Shown here one piece after another: positions 14,398 to 22,010 of a DNA stretch of 27,350 nucleotides (position 1 is its first letter; each line of letters begins with the position of its first letter). A program made the translations under genes and the position numbers. The notes below the pieces were generated by a model. It did no database searches. It was given only the letters and a program-made list of their open reading frames with translations, and was not told the origin of the DNA. Origin of the DNA: an uncultured Collinsella sp. (lineage in GTDB: Bacteria > Actinomycetota > Coriobacteriia > Coriobacteriales > Coriobacteriaceae); assembly GCA_902464035.1 (NCBI GenBank), contig CABQHT010000024.1, forward strand, positions 1-27,350, written 5' to 3'.

Positions 14398-15801
14398 TTA
14401 GAAGTCGGCGTTGCCCACGGTGCGCGGGTGCGGCAGGACGTCGCGGATGTTGCCCACACCGGTCAGATACATGACCAAGCGCTCGAAGCCCAGACCGTAG
14501 CCGGCGTGCTTGCAGGAACCGTAGCGGCGCAGGTCAAGGTAGTACTTGTACTGCTCGGGATTCATGCCCAGGTCCTTGATGCGGGCCTCGAGCAGATCCA
14601 GGCGCTCCTCGCGCTGGGAGCCGCCGATAATCTCGCCGATGCCCGGCACCAGACAGTCGGCGGCGGCGACGGTCTTGCCGTCCTCGTTCATGCGCATGTA
14701 GAACGCCTTGATCTCGGCCGGGTAGTCGGTCACAAAAGTCGGTCGCTTAAAGTGCTCCTCGGTCAGGAAGCGCTCGTGCTCGGTCTGCAGGTCGATGCCC
14801 CAGCTCACGGGATAGTCAAACTTGTGACCGGCGGCGACGGCCTGCTCCAGGATTTCGACGGCCTCGGTATAGGTGACGCGGGCAAAGTCGGAGTTTGCCA
14901 CGTGGTCCAGGCGCTCGAGCAGACCCTTGTCCACAAACTTGTTGAGCATATTGAGCTCGTCGGGGCAGGTTGCCATGACGTCCTTAAGGACGTACTTGAG
15001 CATGGCCTCGGCGTTGTCCATGTAGTCGTTCAGATCGGCAAAGGCCATCTCGGGCTCGATCATCCAAAACTCGGCGGCGTGGCGCGTGGTGTTGGAGTTT
15101 TCGGCGCGGAAGGTGGGGCCAAAGGTGTACACGTCGCCAAAGGCCATGGCGAAGTTCTCGGCGTTGAGCTGGCCGGATACGGTAAGGCTCGCGTGCTTTC
15201 CAAAGAAGTCCTGGCTCCAGTCAACCTCGCCGGATTCGGTGAGGGGCGGATTTTTGGGGTCGAGCGTGGTCACGCGGAACATCTCGCCGGCGCCCTCGCA
15301 ATCACTCGTGGTGATGATAGGGGTGTTGACGTAGACAAAGCCCTGCTCCTGGAAGAAGCGGTGGATGGCGGCAGCCGCGACAGAACGGATGCGGAACACG
15401 GCGCGGAACAGGTTGGTGCGCGGGCGCAGGTGCTGTTGGGTGCGCAGGAACTCGACGGTTGCGCGCTTCTTCTGCAGCGGGTAATCCGGGGCGCTGACGC
15501 CCTCGACCTCAATGGAGGTGGCAGAAAGCTCGAAAGGCTGGGGCGCATCGGGGGTCAGCTTGACGGTGCCGGTGCAAATGAGTGCGGCCGAGACGTTTTG
15601 ATGGGCGATCTCGTCGTAGTTGTCGAGTGCCTCGCGGTTCATGACGACCTGCAGGTCGCGGAAGCAGCTGCCGTCGTTGAGCGTAACAAAGCCAAAGTTC
15701 TTCATGTCGCGGATGGACTTGACCCAGCCGGCGACGGTGACGGTCTGGCCGCCGAGCGACTCGGCATCGGCATAGAGCTGCGCGATTTTGGTGCGGTTCA
15801 C
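14398..15801 (-). CDS. asnS: Asparaginyl-tRNA synthetase
   Basis: Class IIb synthetase charging tRNA-Asn, 467 residues from the chosen start. An N-terminal OB-fold anticodon-binding domain (about 18-110, VTVAGWVKSIRDMKNFGFV) precedes the catalytic domain, with motif 2 FRAENSNTTRHAAEFWMIEPE and motif 3 GYGLGFERLVMYLTG near the C-terminus. The ending VLPHPRTVGNADF is typical of AsnS. An in-frame ATG shortly upstream overlaps the GGGAGG element. I place the start at GTG 15801, directly downstream of GGGAGG, because MNRTKIAQLYADAE matches the usual N-terminus. The gene is flanked by terminators and is probably monocistronic. A small palindrome at 15862-15873 lies in its upstream region. Confidence 0.95.
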   Translation of the reverse strand: MNRTKIAQLYADAESLGGQTVTVAGWVKSIRDMKNFGFVTLNDGSCFRDLQVVMNREALDNYDEIAHQNVSAALICTGTVKLTPDAPQPFELSATSIEVEGVSAPDYPLQKKRATVEFLRTQQHLRPRTNLFRAVFRIRSVAAAAIHRFFQEQGFVYVNTPIITTSDCEGAGEMFRVTTLDPKNPPLTESGEVDWSQDFFGKHASLTVSGQLNAENFAMAFGDVYTFGPTFRAENSNTTRHAAEFWMIEPEMAFADLNDYMDNAEAMLKYVLKDVMATCPDELNMLNKFVDKGLLERLDHVANSDFARVTYTEAVEILEQAVAAGHKFDYPVSWGIDLQTEHERFLTEEHFKRPTFVTDYPAEIKAFYMRMNEDGKTVAAADCLVPGIGEIIGGSQREERLDLLEARIKDLGMNPEQYKYYLDLRRYGSCKHAGYGLGFERLVMYLTGVGNIRDVLPHPRTVGNADF

Positions 15802-15911
15802 GTATCCTCCCATAACGGTTGAATGATAGTTATCCATACAGTTCGATATTCTAGCAGCTCGGCTCATTTGAGCTATACAGATAAGGCATTGGCGGGATGG
15901 TTTTTCAAACG

Positions 15912-15945
15912 AAAAGCGCCCGCGGCCAAATGGTCGCGGGCGCTT
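15912..15945 (-). terminator. Rho-independent terminator after the PTS EIIA gene
   Basis: AAGCGCCCGCGGCC (15914-15927) pairs over 14 positions with GGTCGCGGGCGCTT (15932-15945), including one G-U/C-A position, around a 4-base loop. On the minus strand TTTTCGTTTG follows. It ends the EIIA transcript before asnS. Confidence 0.88.
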
Positions 15946-15982
15946 GACGAGGTGCCTTTTGGCTGTGTGGCGCGGGGCCTGG

Positions 15983-16546
15983 CTACTTGGTCTTGGCAAC
16001 CAGCAGCGGGTCGCCAAGCTTGACGAGCGGGTTGCCGCCGATAAGCGTTCCAGACTCGCCGACATGGTCGATGCTCTTAAGACGATCGAGCTCGGAGACG
16101 ATGACGGTCACGATGTCCTCGTGGCCGGCGGCCTTGATGGCCTCGCGATCGAAGCTGATGAGCGGCTGGCCGGCCTTGACCACATCGCCCATCTCGACAA
16201 AGCGGGCAAAACCCTTGCCGTTCATTTCCACGGTGCCCAGGCCAACATGGATGAATACGCGCAGACCGTCCTCGGTAATCATGCCGATGGAGTGGTTGGT
16301 GACAGTGGTGGCGCCGATGCGGCCGTTGGCGGGCGCATAGATGGTGCCGGTAATGGGCTCGATGCCATAGCCCTGGCCAAGCATGCCCGAGGCGATCGTC
16401 TCGTCGGGAACCTCGTCCAGGCTGACGAGCACGCCGTTGACGGGGGCATAGATGACGCCTTCGCGGGTGGCGAAGCTTGCTGCGGGCGGAACGGACGCCT
16501 CGCCGGTCGAGGTGAAGGTGGACTTAAGCGAATCGAGCAGACCCAT
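15983..16546 (-). CDS. crr: Glucose-type PTS EIIA domain protein
   Basis: Single-domain phosphocarrier of the sugar phosphotransferase system, 187 residues. It accepts phosphate from HPr and passes it to an EIIB, and in many bacteria also signals carbon status. The family core is clear: APVNGVLVSLDEVPDETIASGMLGQGYGIEP, TNHSIGMIT with H85, and VFIHVGLGTVEMNGKGF with the probable phospho-acceptor H100. The spacing of 15 between the two histidines equals that of E. coli EIIA-Glc. Unusually, the residue four after the active histidine is Gly, where HxGxDTV normally has Asp. The upstream in-frame ATG at 16573 is rejected because GGAGG lies just before the ATG at 16546. No EIIBC gene adjoins. The symbol is by homology. 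Confidence 0.9.
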   Translation of the reverse strand: MGLLDSLKSTFTSTGEASVPPAASFATREGVIYAPVNGVLVSLDEVPDETIASGMLGQGYGIEPITGTIYAPANGRIGATTVTNHSIGMITEDGLRVFIHVGLGTVEMNGKGFARFVEMGDVVKAGQPLISFDREAIKAAGHEDIVTVIVSELDRLKSIDHVGESGTLIGGNPLVKLGDPLLVAKTK

Positions 16547-16593
16547 AGTTGCCTCCAACTTAAATAGGCGCATATCGCGCGTTTGGTTTGCCG

Positions 16594-16628
16594 GAAACGT
16601 TTCATATACTGTTTCGCGGCTTGGTCAA
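16594..16628 (-). promoter_or_regulatory. Promoter of the EIIA gene with LacI-type operator
   Basis: On the minus strand TTGACC (16623-16628) and TATGAA (16601-16606) are 16 bases apart. The perfect palindrome GAAACGTTTC (16594-16603) overlaps the -10 box and the expected start site. This is the core of LacI/CcpA-type operators, so repression by a sugar-responsive LacI-family regulator is likely. It also lies upstream of the divergent hydrolase gene. Confidence 0.6.
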
Positions 16629-16791
16629 CACCCCCTATTCTACGCTGCTCAGCGATACCTCTGAGCTGGGATTATGTGATATATCAGTTGAAGGGAAACT
16701 TATTGCTGGCGCGTTTCTGCGTCACGGGTTCAAGTGGGGTACGCTTGAAGGCGAAAAACAATGGCGCTTAATTTGCGCGAAGGGAGCACAT

Positions 16792-17691
16792 ATGATTGTC
16801 GAGAACCATGCGCTGTGGGGCGAGGAGCCGACCGAGGAATATCCGGCGACGTTTACGTATTTGGGTGCCGAACCGCTGCCCGATAAACCGAATGGCCGCC
16901 GCCCTGCCGTGATTATCTGCGGCGGAGGTGCGTTTACGCATATCGCTCCGCATGAGCAGGATCCCGTGGCGTTTGCGTTTTTGGATCACGGTTACCAGGC
17001 CTTTGTGCTCAACTATGTCACAAGTTCTACGGGTGACGTGAGCTTTCCGCACCCCCAGGCAGATCTTGCCAAGATGGTCGCCACGGTGCGTGCGAATGCC
17101 GACGAGTGGCATGTCGATCCCAAGCGCGTGTGCGTCGTGGGCTTTTCTGCTGGCGGCATGATTTGCGCCTCGCTGGCGACGCAGTGGAAGACCGGACCCT
17201 TCGCGGGCCTTGCCGGGGCTCGTCCGGAGGATATTCGTCCCGACGCCGTGGTGCTGGGCTATCCGTTGCTCGACCTTGCCTATGTGCGCGATATGCAGAC
17301 GCGCGACCCGCGCATCGACCTGCGCGTGCCCAAGACGGGTGGCAAGACAGGGCGCGATTTGCTCAACGACTATCTGTCGATGGTGACGGGCGGCGAGGCG
17401 ACCGATGAACACCTGACCGACATTTGCCCTACCACGCACGTTTCGCGCCAGATGTCCCCGACCTTTGTGTGGGGCGTTTCGGACGACAAGACGGCGCCGG
17501 TCGCGCAGGTCTACCCGTTTGCGCAGCGCATGGCCGAGGAGGGTGTTGCATGCGAGATGCACGTCTTTGACCAGGGTGGCCACGGCCTTTCGCTCGGCAA
17601 CGCCAACACCGCGGTCGACAACGAGGACAAGCAGGTGGCGGTCCGTCCTTGGATCCGCCTAGCCTTCCGCTTCCTGGAGCGCCATCTGTAA
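16792..17691 (+). CDS. Alpha/beta hydrolase (esterase/acetylesterase-like)
   Basis: Predicted cytosolic esterase of 299 residues in the BD-FAE/acetyl xylan esterase-like group. The oxyanion strand is IICGGGAFTHIAPHE (41-55). The nucleophile elbow GFSAGG (117-122) gives Ser119. A probable acid lies in WGVSDDKTAPV (Asp231 or Asp232), and the base in GGHGLS gives His264. The segment 165-215 forms a lid-like insertion. A longer frame from 16588 is rejected because AAGGGAG precedes the ATG at 16792 and the upstream part is promoter DNA for the divergent EIIA gene. There is no signal peptide. Location beside the PTS gene suggests deacylation of imported sugars, which is inference. Release of acyl groups from other small esters is equally possible. 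Confidence 0.88.
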   Translation: MIVENHALWGEEPTEEYPATFTYLGAEPLPDKPNGRRPAVIICGGGAFTHIAPHEQDPVAFAFLDHGYQAFVLNYVTSSTGDVSFPHPQADLAKMVATVRANADEWHVDPKRVCVVGFSAGGMICASLATQWKTGPFAGLAGARPEDIRPDAVVLGYPLLDLAYVRDMQTRDPRIDLRVPKTGGKTGRDLLNDYLSMVTGGEATDEHLTDICPTTHVSRQMSPTFVWGVSDDKTAPVAQVYPFAQRMAEEGVACEMHVFDQGGHGLSLGNANTAVDNEDKQVAVRPWIRLAFRFLERHL

Positions 17692-17738
17692 AAGTAGACT
17701 ACTTGCCCGTTTCAAAAAGTCTGCTTAGAGGAGGAGCC

Positions 17739-18059
17739 ATGCTTGAGGGTACGTATGTGGTTTTGGCCCAGACGCCGGTGGGGAGCAAGCGCGGCGAGGT
17801 GACGTTTTCACATGGGGTGAACGGCGCGCTCAGGGCAGTGCTAAACGTCAGGGGTCTCAATATCGCTCTCTCGAGTGCCCGTGCTGAGGGCGATTTCTTT
17901 GAGCTCTCGGGTACTATCTCCCACGTCTTGATGGGCAAGGCGCCCTTTACATGCACGGGGTCGGTCGAGGGTGATCGACTCACTGCTACCGCGCGGTCGG
18001 GTTCCGTTTCGATTTCGCTGAGCGGTATGCGTAAAGAGCCTTCGGGGCGCACCGCATAA
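17739..18059 (+). CDS. Small hypothetical protein, beta-rich
   Basis: I do not recognise this 106-residue protein. The start at ATG 17739 follows GAGGAG 17731-17736. The sequence alternates hydrophobic and polar residues in short strands (TYVVLAQTPVGSKRGEVTF, then LRAVLNVRGLNIAL, FFELSGTISHVLMG and FTCTGSVEGDRLTATA), suggesting a small beta-barrel or sandwich of roughly eight strands. It has no cysteine pair, signal peptide or membrane segment. It begins 47 bases after the hydrolase, with only a short 13-base palindrome (17692-17704) between them, so cotranscription is likely. The base composition matches its neighbours, and codon-like third-position bias supports a real gene. Confidence 0.75.
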   Translation: MLEGTYVVLAQTPVGSKRGEVTFSHGVNGALRAVLNVRGLNIALSSARAEGDFFELSGTISHVLMGKAPFTCTGSVEGDRLTATARSGSVSISLSGMRKEPSGRTA

Positions 18060-18084
18060 AGTTTGTGCAGGTAAACATCGGTAT

Positions 18085-18157
18085 TTGACTTTATAAAATA
18101 GTTCAGAGCGCTATCATTTGTCGTTACGAGTTGGTTAGCCACGGTAAACGGTTAACC
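18085..18157 (+). promoter_or_regulatory. feo promoter region with possible DtxR/IdeR-type half sites
   Basis: TTGACT (18085-18090) begins an AT-rich stretch. A TATCAT (18112-18117) is the nearest -10 candidate but spaced 21 bases away, so the exact promoter is unclear. Downstream, GGTTAGCC (18133-18140) equals a half of the DtxR/IdeR consensus, and the self-palindromic GGTTAACC (18150-18157) follows 9 bases later. Iron repression would fit the gene, but the full 19-base box is not present. Confidence 0.35.
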
Positions 18158-18180
18158 GCGTCTAACGAAAGGATGAGCGC

Positions 18181-19926
18181 GTGAAGCTCGATACGCTCGA
18201 GATTGGAAAGGACGCCGTTGTCGCATCGGTGACATCCGACGATCAGGCGCTCCGACAGCATATTTTGGACATGGGCCTAACACCGGGCACCGAAGTCACC
18301 ATGATGAAGTACGCCCCTATGGGCGACCCGCTCGAGATTCGCCTACGCGGCTACGAGTTGACGCTGCGCAAGGACGATGCTGCTCGCATCGAGCTCGTGG
18401 GTGTTCACGACACAGATACGGGTCCGCGCGTTAACGCTGCAATCGGCATGACGGAGCATCCGGCACTCGGCGAGGGGACGTATTCGCCCCGTGCTGCCAA
18501 GACGGCCGTGCCCGAGGGCGCGCCGCTGCATTTTGCCCTCGCCGGCAACCAAAACTGCGGTAAGACCACACTGTTCAACCAGCTTACGGGCTCCAACCAG
18601 CACGTTGGTAACTTTCCCGGCGTAACGGTCGACCGCAAGGACGGCACCATCCGCAACCACCCCGAGGCAAGCGTTACCGACCTGCCCGGCATTTACTCCC
18701 TGTCACCGTACACGGGCGAAGAGATCGTCAGCCGCCAATTCATCTTGGACGAAAACCCCGACGCCATCATCGATATCATCGACGCCACCAACATCGAGCG
18801 TAACCTGTACCTGACGCTGCAACTTATGGAGCTCGACCGCCCCATGGTCATCGCGCTCAACATGATGGACGAGGTGACGGCCAACGGTGGCGCCGTGGAC
18901 GTTAACCTGCTCGAGAGCCTGTTGGGCGTGCCTGTTGTCCCCATTAGCGCTGCCCGCAACGAGGGCATCGGCGAGTTGGTGGATCATGCCTTGCACGTGG
19001 CACGGTTCCGCGAGCGCCCCGGTCGCCTGGACTTCTGCGCGCCCGATGGTCCAGACGGCGGCGCGCTGCATCGCTGCATTCACGGCATCGCCAACCTTAT
19101 CGAGGACCATGCCTCGACGGCGCATATTCCGGTGCGTTTTGCGGCGACCAAGTTGGTTGAGGGCGACGAGCTGGTGACCGAGGCGCTTCACCTGGACCGC
19201 AACGAGCTCGACGCCATCGAGCACATCATTACCCAGATGGAGGGCGAGGCCGGCACCGATCGACTGTCCGCGCTGGCCGACATGCGCTTTAGTTTTATCG
19301 GCGACGTGTGCGGGCGCTGCGTGGTCAAGCCACACGAGAGCCGCGAGCACGTGCGCTCCGTCAAAATCGACCGTATCCTGACCGGGCGCTACACGGCCAT
19401 TCCGGCGTTCATCCTCATCATGGGCCTCGTCTTTTGGCTGACGTTTGGCGTGATCGGCGCGGCGTTGCAGGGACTTATGGAGGACGGCATCGCTGCCATC
19501 ATCGCCTCGGCCGATGCGGGTCTCAAGGCGTTCGGCACCAACGACGTGGTGCGCTCGCTGGCCGTCGACGGTGTTCTCACGGGCGTGGGCAGCGTGCTGA
19601 CCTTCCTGCCGATCATCGTCGTGCTCTTCTTGTTCCTCTCCATTCTGGAAGACTCGGGCTACATGGCGCGCGTGGCCTTTGTCATGGATAAGGTATTGCG
19701 TCGCTTTGGCCTGTCGGGCCGCAGCTTTGTGCCCATGCTCGTCGGTTTTGGCTGCACCGTGCCGGCTATCATGTCGACCCGTACGCTCCCATCCGAGCAC
19801 GACCGCAAGATGACGGTCATGCTCACGCCGTTCATGAGCTGTTCGGCCAAGTTGCCGGTCTACGGTCTGCTGTGCGGGGCGTTTTCCCGCAGGCGACAGT
19901 TCCCGCCATGGTCTCGCTCTATCTGA
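18181..19926 (+). CDS. feoB: Fused FeoA-FeoB ferrous iron transporter, 5' part of a frameshifted gene
   Basis: FeoB imports Fe(II) across the membrane. Residues 1-75 are a FeoA-like SH3 domain fused in front (ILDMGLTPGTEVTMMKYAPMGDPLEIRLRGYELTLR shortened here: ILDMGLTPGTEV). The G domain follows, with P-loop GNQNCGKT at 122-129, DLPG at 167-170 and NMMD at 227-230. Membrane helices start at about 405, and the Gate motif with SCSAKLPVYG is present. The frame then changes at a T-run (19882-19885): the translation goes from GAF into an unrelated tail and stops at 19926 (581 residues), while the missing helices continue in another frame. The GTG start at 18181 has AAAGGA 7 bases upstream. If the frame is truly broken, the pore lacks its C-terminal half. 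Confidence 0.9.
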   Translation: MKLDTLEIGKDAVVASVTSDDQALRQHILDMGLTPGTEVTMMKYAPMGDPLEIRLRGYELTLRKDDAARIELVGVHDTDTGPRVNAAIGMTEHPALGEGTYSPRAAKTAVPEGAPLHFALAGNQNCGKTTLFNQLTGSNQHVGNFPGVTVDRKDGTIRNHPEASVTDLPGIYSLSPYTGEEIVSRQFILDENPDAIIDIIDATNIERNLYLTLQLMELDRPMVIALNMMDEVTANGGAVDVNLLESLLGVPVVPISAARNEGIGELVDHALHVARFRERPGRLDFCAPDGPDGGALHRCIHGIANLIEDHASTAHIPVRFAATKLVEGDELVTEALHLDRNELDAIEHIITQMEGEAGTDRLSALADMRFSFIGDVCGRCVVKPHESREHVRSVKIDRILTGRYTAIPAFILIMGLVFWLTFGVIGAALQGLMEDGIAAIIASADAGLKAFGTNDVVRSLAVDGVLTGVGSVLTFLPIIVVLFLFLSILEDSGYMARVAFVMDKVLRRFGLSGRSFVPMLVGFGCTVPAIMSTRTLPSEHDRKMTVMLTPFMSCSAKLPVYGLLCGAFSRRRQFPPWSRSI

Positions 19927-20540
19927 TTGGCATTGCGGTCGGATGCATAGCGGCTTTGGTGCTCAACCGCACGGCATTTAAGGGCGACCCGGTGCCGTTT
20001 ATCATGGAGCTCCCCAATTACCGCCTGCCGAGCATCAAGACGACGGTGATGCTGGCATGGGATAAGGCCAAGGACTTCATCACCAAGGCCTTCACCATTA
20101 TCTTTGCCGCTACGGTGGTCATTTGGTTCCTTCAGACGTTCGACATCCGCTTTAATGTGGTCGCCGATCAGTCTCAAAGCCTGCTTGCGGGTCTCGGCAG
20201 CATCATCGCGCCGGCGCTGGCGCCGCTTGGGTTTGGCGATTGGCGAGCATCCACGGCGCTCGTCACCGGCCTTATCGCCAAGGAGAGTGTCATCTCGACC
20301 CTCACGGTGCTTTTGGGCGCGACCTCGCCCGCGGCACTGTCGACCATGTTTTCGCCGTTTACCGCTTACGTGTTCCTGGTCTTTACGCTGCTGTACCCGC
20401 CCTGCGTGGCGGCCATCGGTGCCGTCAAGAGCGAGCTGGGTGCGCGCTATGCCGTTGCCGTGTTCGCGTTTCAGGTGACGGTCGCCTGGATCGTGGCGTT
20501 TGTCGTGCATTCGGCGGGCATATTGTTGGGGTTGGCTTAG
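19872..20540 (+). pseudogene. feoB: FeoB C-terminal half, displaced to another frame
   Basis: This frame continues the FeoB sequence exactly where the upstream frame is lost: FPQATVPAMVSLYLIGIAVG, then the linker PFIMELPNYRLPSIK, AKDFITKAFTIIFAATVVIWFLQTF, the second Gate-like part TGLIAKESVISTL, and the final helices. Adding one T to the run TTTT at 19882-19885 would give GAFFPQATVP and an uninterrupted protein of about 786 residues, the size expected for FeoA-FeoB. The homologous part begins near 19887. The coordinates start at a GTG in this frame, which has no convincing ribosome binding site, so independent translation is doubtful. Possible causes are a real deletion, a reversible homopolymer change or a sequencing error. 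Confidence 0.85.
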
Positions 20541-20582
20541 CTATTTAGTGACGGCGCAACCCCTGTGTATTGAGTTGATTGC

Positions 20583-20614
20583 GGTCCCGCATCTGTACTG
20601 ACGGATGCGGGACC
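20583..20614 (+). terminator. Terminator after feoB
   Basis: GGTCCCGCATC (20583-20593) pairs perfectly with GATGCGGGACC (20604-20614) around a 10-base loop, followed by GTTGCTAT. The T-run is weak. It lies 42 bases after the feoB stop, and the next promoter begins within its loop. Confidence 0.75.
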
Positions 20615-20627
20615 GTTGCTATATAAT
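20598..20627 (+). promoter_or_regulatory. Putative promoter of the MFS gene
   Basis: A consensus -10 TATAAT (20622-20627) has a candidate -35 CTGACG (20598-20603) at 18 bases. The -35 lies in the loop of the preceding terminator hairpin, so terminator and promoter are interleaved. The ATG is about 33 bases downstream. Confidence 0.55.
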
Positions 20628-20660
20628 CGCCTCCGCTCAAAATGATTGGAGACGTTATAT

Positions 20661-21857
20661 ATGAGTCAGGCAAGGCAAGACGGTATCGCGCTCAAGCAGT
20701 GGCTCCCGCTTATCGGGCTCGCCTGTTGCGCGTTCGTGTTCAACACGTCGGAGTTTATGCCCATCGGCCTTCTGACTGATATTGCCGCGTCGTTCTCGCT
20801 CACCGAGGCCCAGGCAGGCATCATGATTTCGGTCTACGCCTGGGGCGTCATGCTGCTGTCACTGCCGCTTATGGTGTTTGCCTCGCGTTTTGAATTCAAG
20901 CGGATGCTGCTCGGCGTGCTCGCCGTGTTCTCCTTGGGCCAGTTCCTGTCCGCTGTGGCACCGACATATCCCATCCTGGTCTGTGCGCGCCTGGTGGTCG
21001 CCTGCGCGCATGCCGTGTTCTGGTCAGTCGCCTCGATTATGGCCTCGCGCCTGGTCGACACCCGTCACGGGGCGCTCGCCATCAGCATGATCGCCACGGG
21101 CTCGTCCATCGCACAGATCTTTGGCCTGCCCCTCGGTCGCGCCATTGGCCTGGCCGTGGGCTGGCGTATGACGTTTGCCGTGGTCGGAGCGCTGTCTGCT
21201 GTCGCGGTCGTCTACCAGGCGACCGTGTTTCCAACCATGCCGGCGGGCGAGCGCTTTACGCTCAAGCAGCTGCCCGAGCTGCTCAAGAACCCGTTCCTCA
21301 TCGCGCTCTATGTGGTCACGGTTTTCATGGCGACCGGCTATTACGCGAGCTATAGCTATATCGAGCCTTTCCTGGCTCAGGTCGCCCATGTCGACGCAAG
21401 CGCCATCACTATGACGCTGACGGCGTTCGGCTGCTCTGGTCTGCTCGGAAGCTGGCTGTTCGGCCGGCTGTTCGATGGGCACCGTTTTCCGTTCCTTGCA
21501 ATCACGCTCTCCGGCGTGCCGGTGGCCTTGCTGCTCATGGGCCCGGCCGCATCGTCGCTCGTCGCCGTTCTCGCTGTTTGCGCGCTATGGGGCTGCTGCG
21601 CCACGGCCTTCAATGTGGCGTTCCAGGCCGAGCTTATCAAGTACACGCCGTCGGACTCGTCGGCCGTCGCCATGTCGATCTTCTCGGGCCTGTTTAACCT
21701 GGGCATTGGCACGGGCACCGCGATCGGCGGCGCCGTGGTTTCGGGCCCCGGTATCGCCTGGATCGGCTTCGTGGGCGGGGCGATCACCGTCGTGGGCGTC
21801 ATCCTCGCCATCACCGTGATGTTCCCAGCCATCCGCCGCGCCAAACCCGTTGCCTAG
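20661..21857 (+). CDS. MFS transporter, DHA1 family (SotB/AraJ-like efflux)
   Basis: Twelve-helix inner-membrane exporter of 398 residues. The N-terminus reads WLPLIGLACCAFVFNTSEFMPIGLL, the helix-1 pattern of DHA1 sugar and drug efflux pumps such as SotB and AraJ (NTxEFxPIGLL). The loop between helices 2 and 3 has SRFEFKRML, and helix 5 has the small-residue segment GSSIAQIFGLPLGRAIG characteristic of antiporters. The frame opens at TTG 20646, but GGAGA lies 8 bases before ATG 20661, which is chosen. The gene has its own promoter and is followed by a 25-bp inverted repeat. Substrates of this group include arabinose, isopropyl thiogalactoside and chloramphenicol; which applies here is unknown. 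Confidence 0.92.
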   Translation: MSQARQDGIALKQWLPLIGLACCAFVFNTSEFMPIGLLTDIAASFSLTEAQAGIMISVYAWGVMLLSLPLMVFASRFEFKRMLLGVLAVFSLGQFLSAVAPTYPILVCARLVVACAHAVFWSVASIMASRLVDTRHGALAISMIATGSSIAQIFGLPLGRAIGLAVGWRMTFAVVGALSAVAVVYQATVFPTMPAGERFTLKQLPELLKNPFLIALYVVTVFMATGYYASYSYIEPFLAQVAHVDASAITMTLTAFGCSGLLGSWLFGRLFDGHRFPFLAITLSGVPVALLLMGPAASSLVAVLAVCALWGCCATAFNVAFQAELIKYTPSDSSAVAMSIFSGLFNLGIGTGTAIGGAVVSGPGIAWIGFVGGAITVVGVILAITVMFPAIRRAKPVA

Positions 21858-21872
21858 CCACATCCCTCCATC

Positions 21873-21939
21873 AGTTGCGGTGAAATACGGACTGTTTAGC
21901 CCAATAAACCTGGCAAACAGTCCGTATTTCACCGCAACT
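21873..21939. repeat. 25-bp perfect inverted repeat after the MFS gene
   Basis: Positions 21873-21897 and 21915-21939 are exact reverse complements around a 17-base loop, which can pair further through GCC/GGC. TTATTTT follows on the plus strand, so it can terminate the MFS transcript. The loop contains AATAAACCTG, also present at 10281-10290 in hairpin copy 4, linking the two. The stem is much longer than a usual terminator. Confidence 0.8.
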
Positions 21940-22010
21940 TATTTTGGGGGAGGGGATGCGCGGCGGGCATACAATGGATGTCGTTGTGTTGAGCTTACCG
22001 GGAGGTTGCT

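Noticed and set aside
15862..15873. Small palindrome GCTCATTTGAGC upstream of asnS as an operator
   Set aside because: Too short and not clearly placed relative to a promoter; by chance such 5-bp arms are common.
18131..18157. Full DtxR/IdeR iron box before feoB
   Set aside because: Only GGTTAGCC matches a half site; the expected second half does not follow directly, so a complete operator is not claimed.
19860..19930. Programmed ribosomal frameshift in feoB
   Set aside because: The site reads G-TTT-TCC in the zero frame, not an X-XXY-YYZ heptamer. A -1 slip would mispair the P-site codon, no strong downstream stimulator was noted, and four Ts are too few for likely transcriptional slippage.
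21944..21975. Complete promoter before the GH13 gene
   Set aside because: TACAAT is a fair -10, but the only -35-like sequence (TTGGGG) is 20 bases away; kept as a remark under the gene only.
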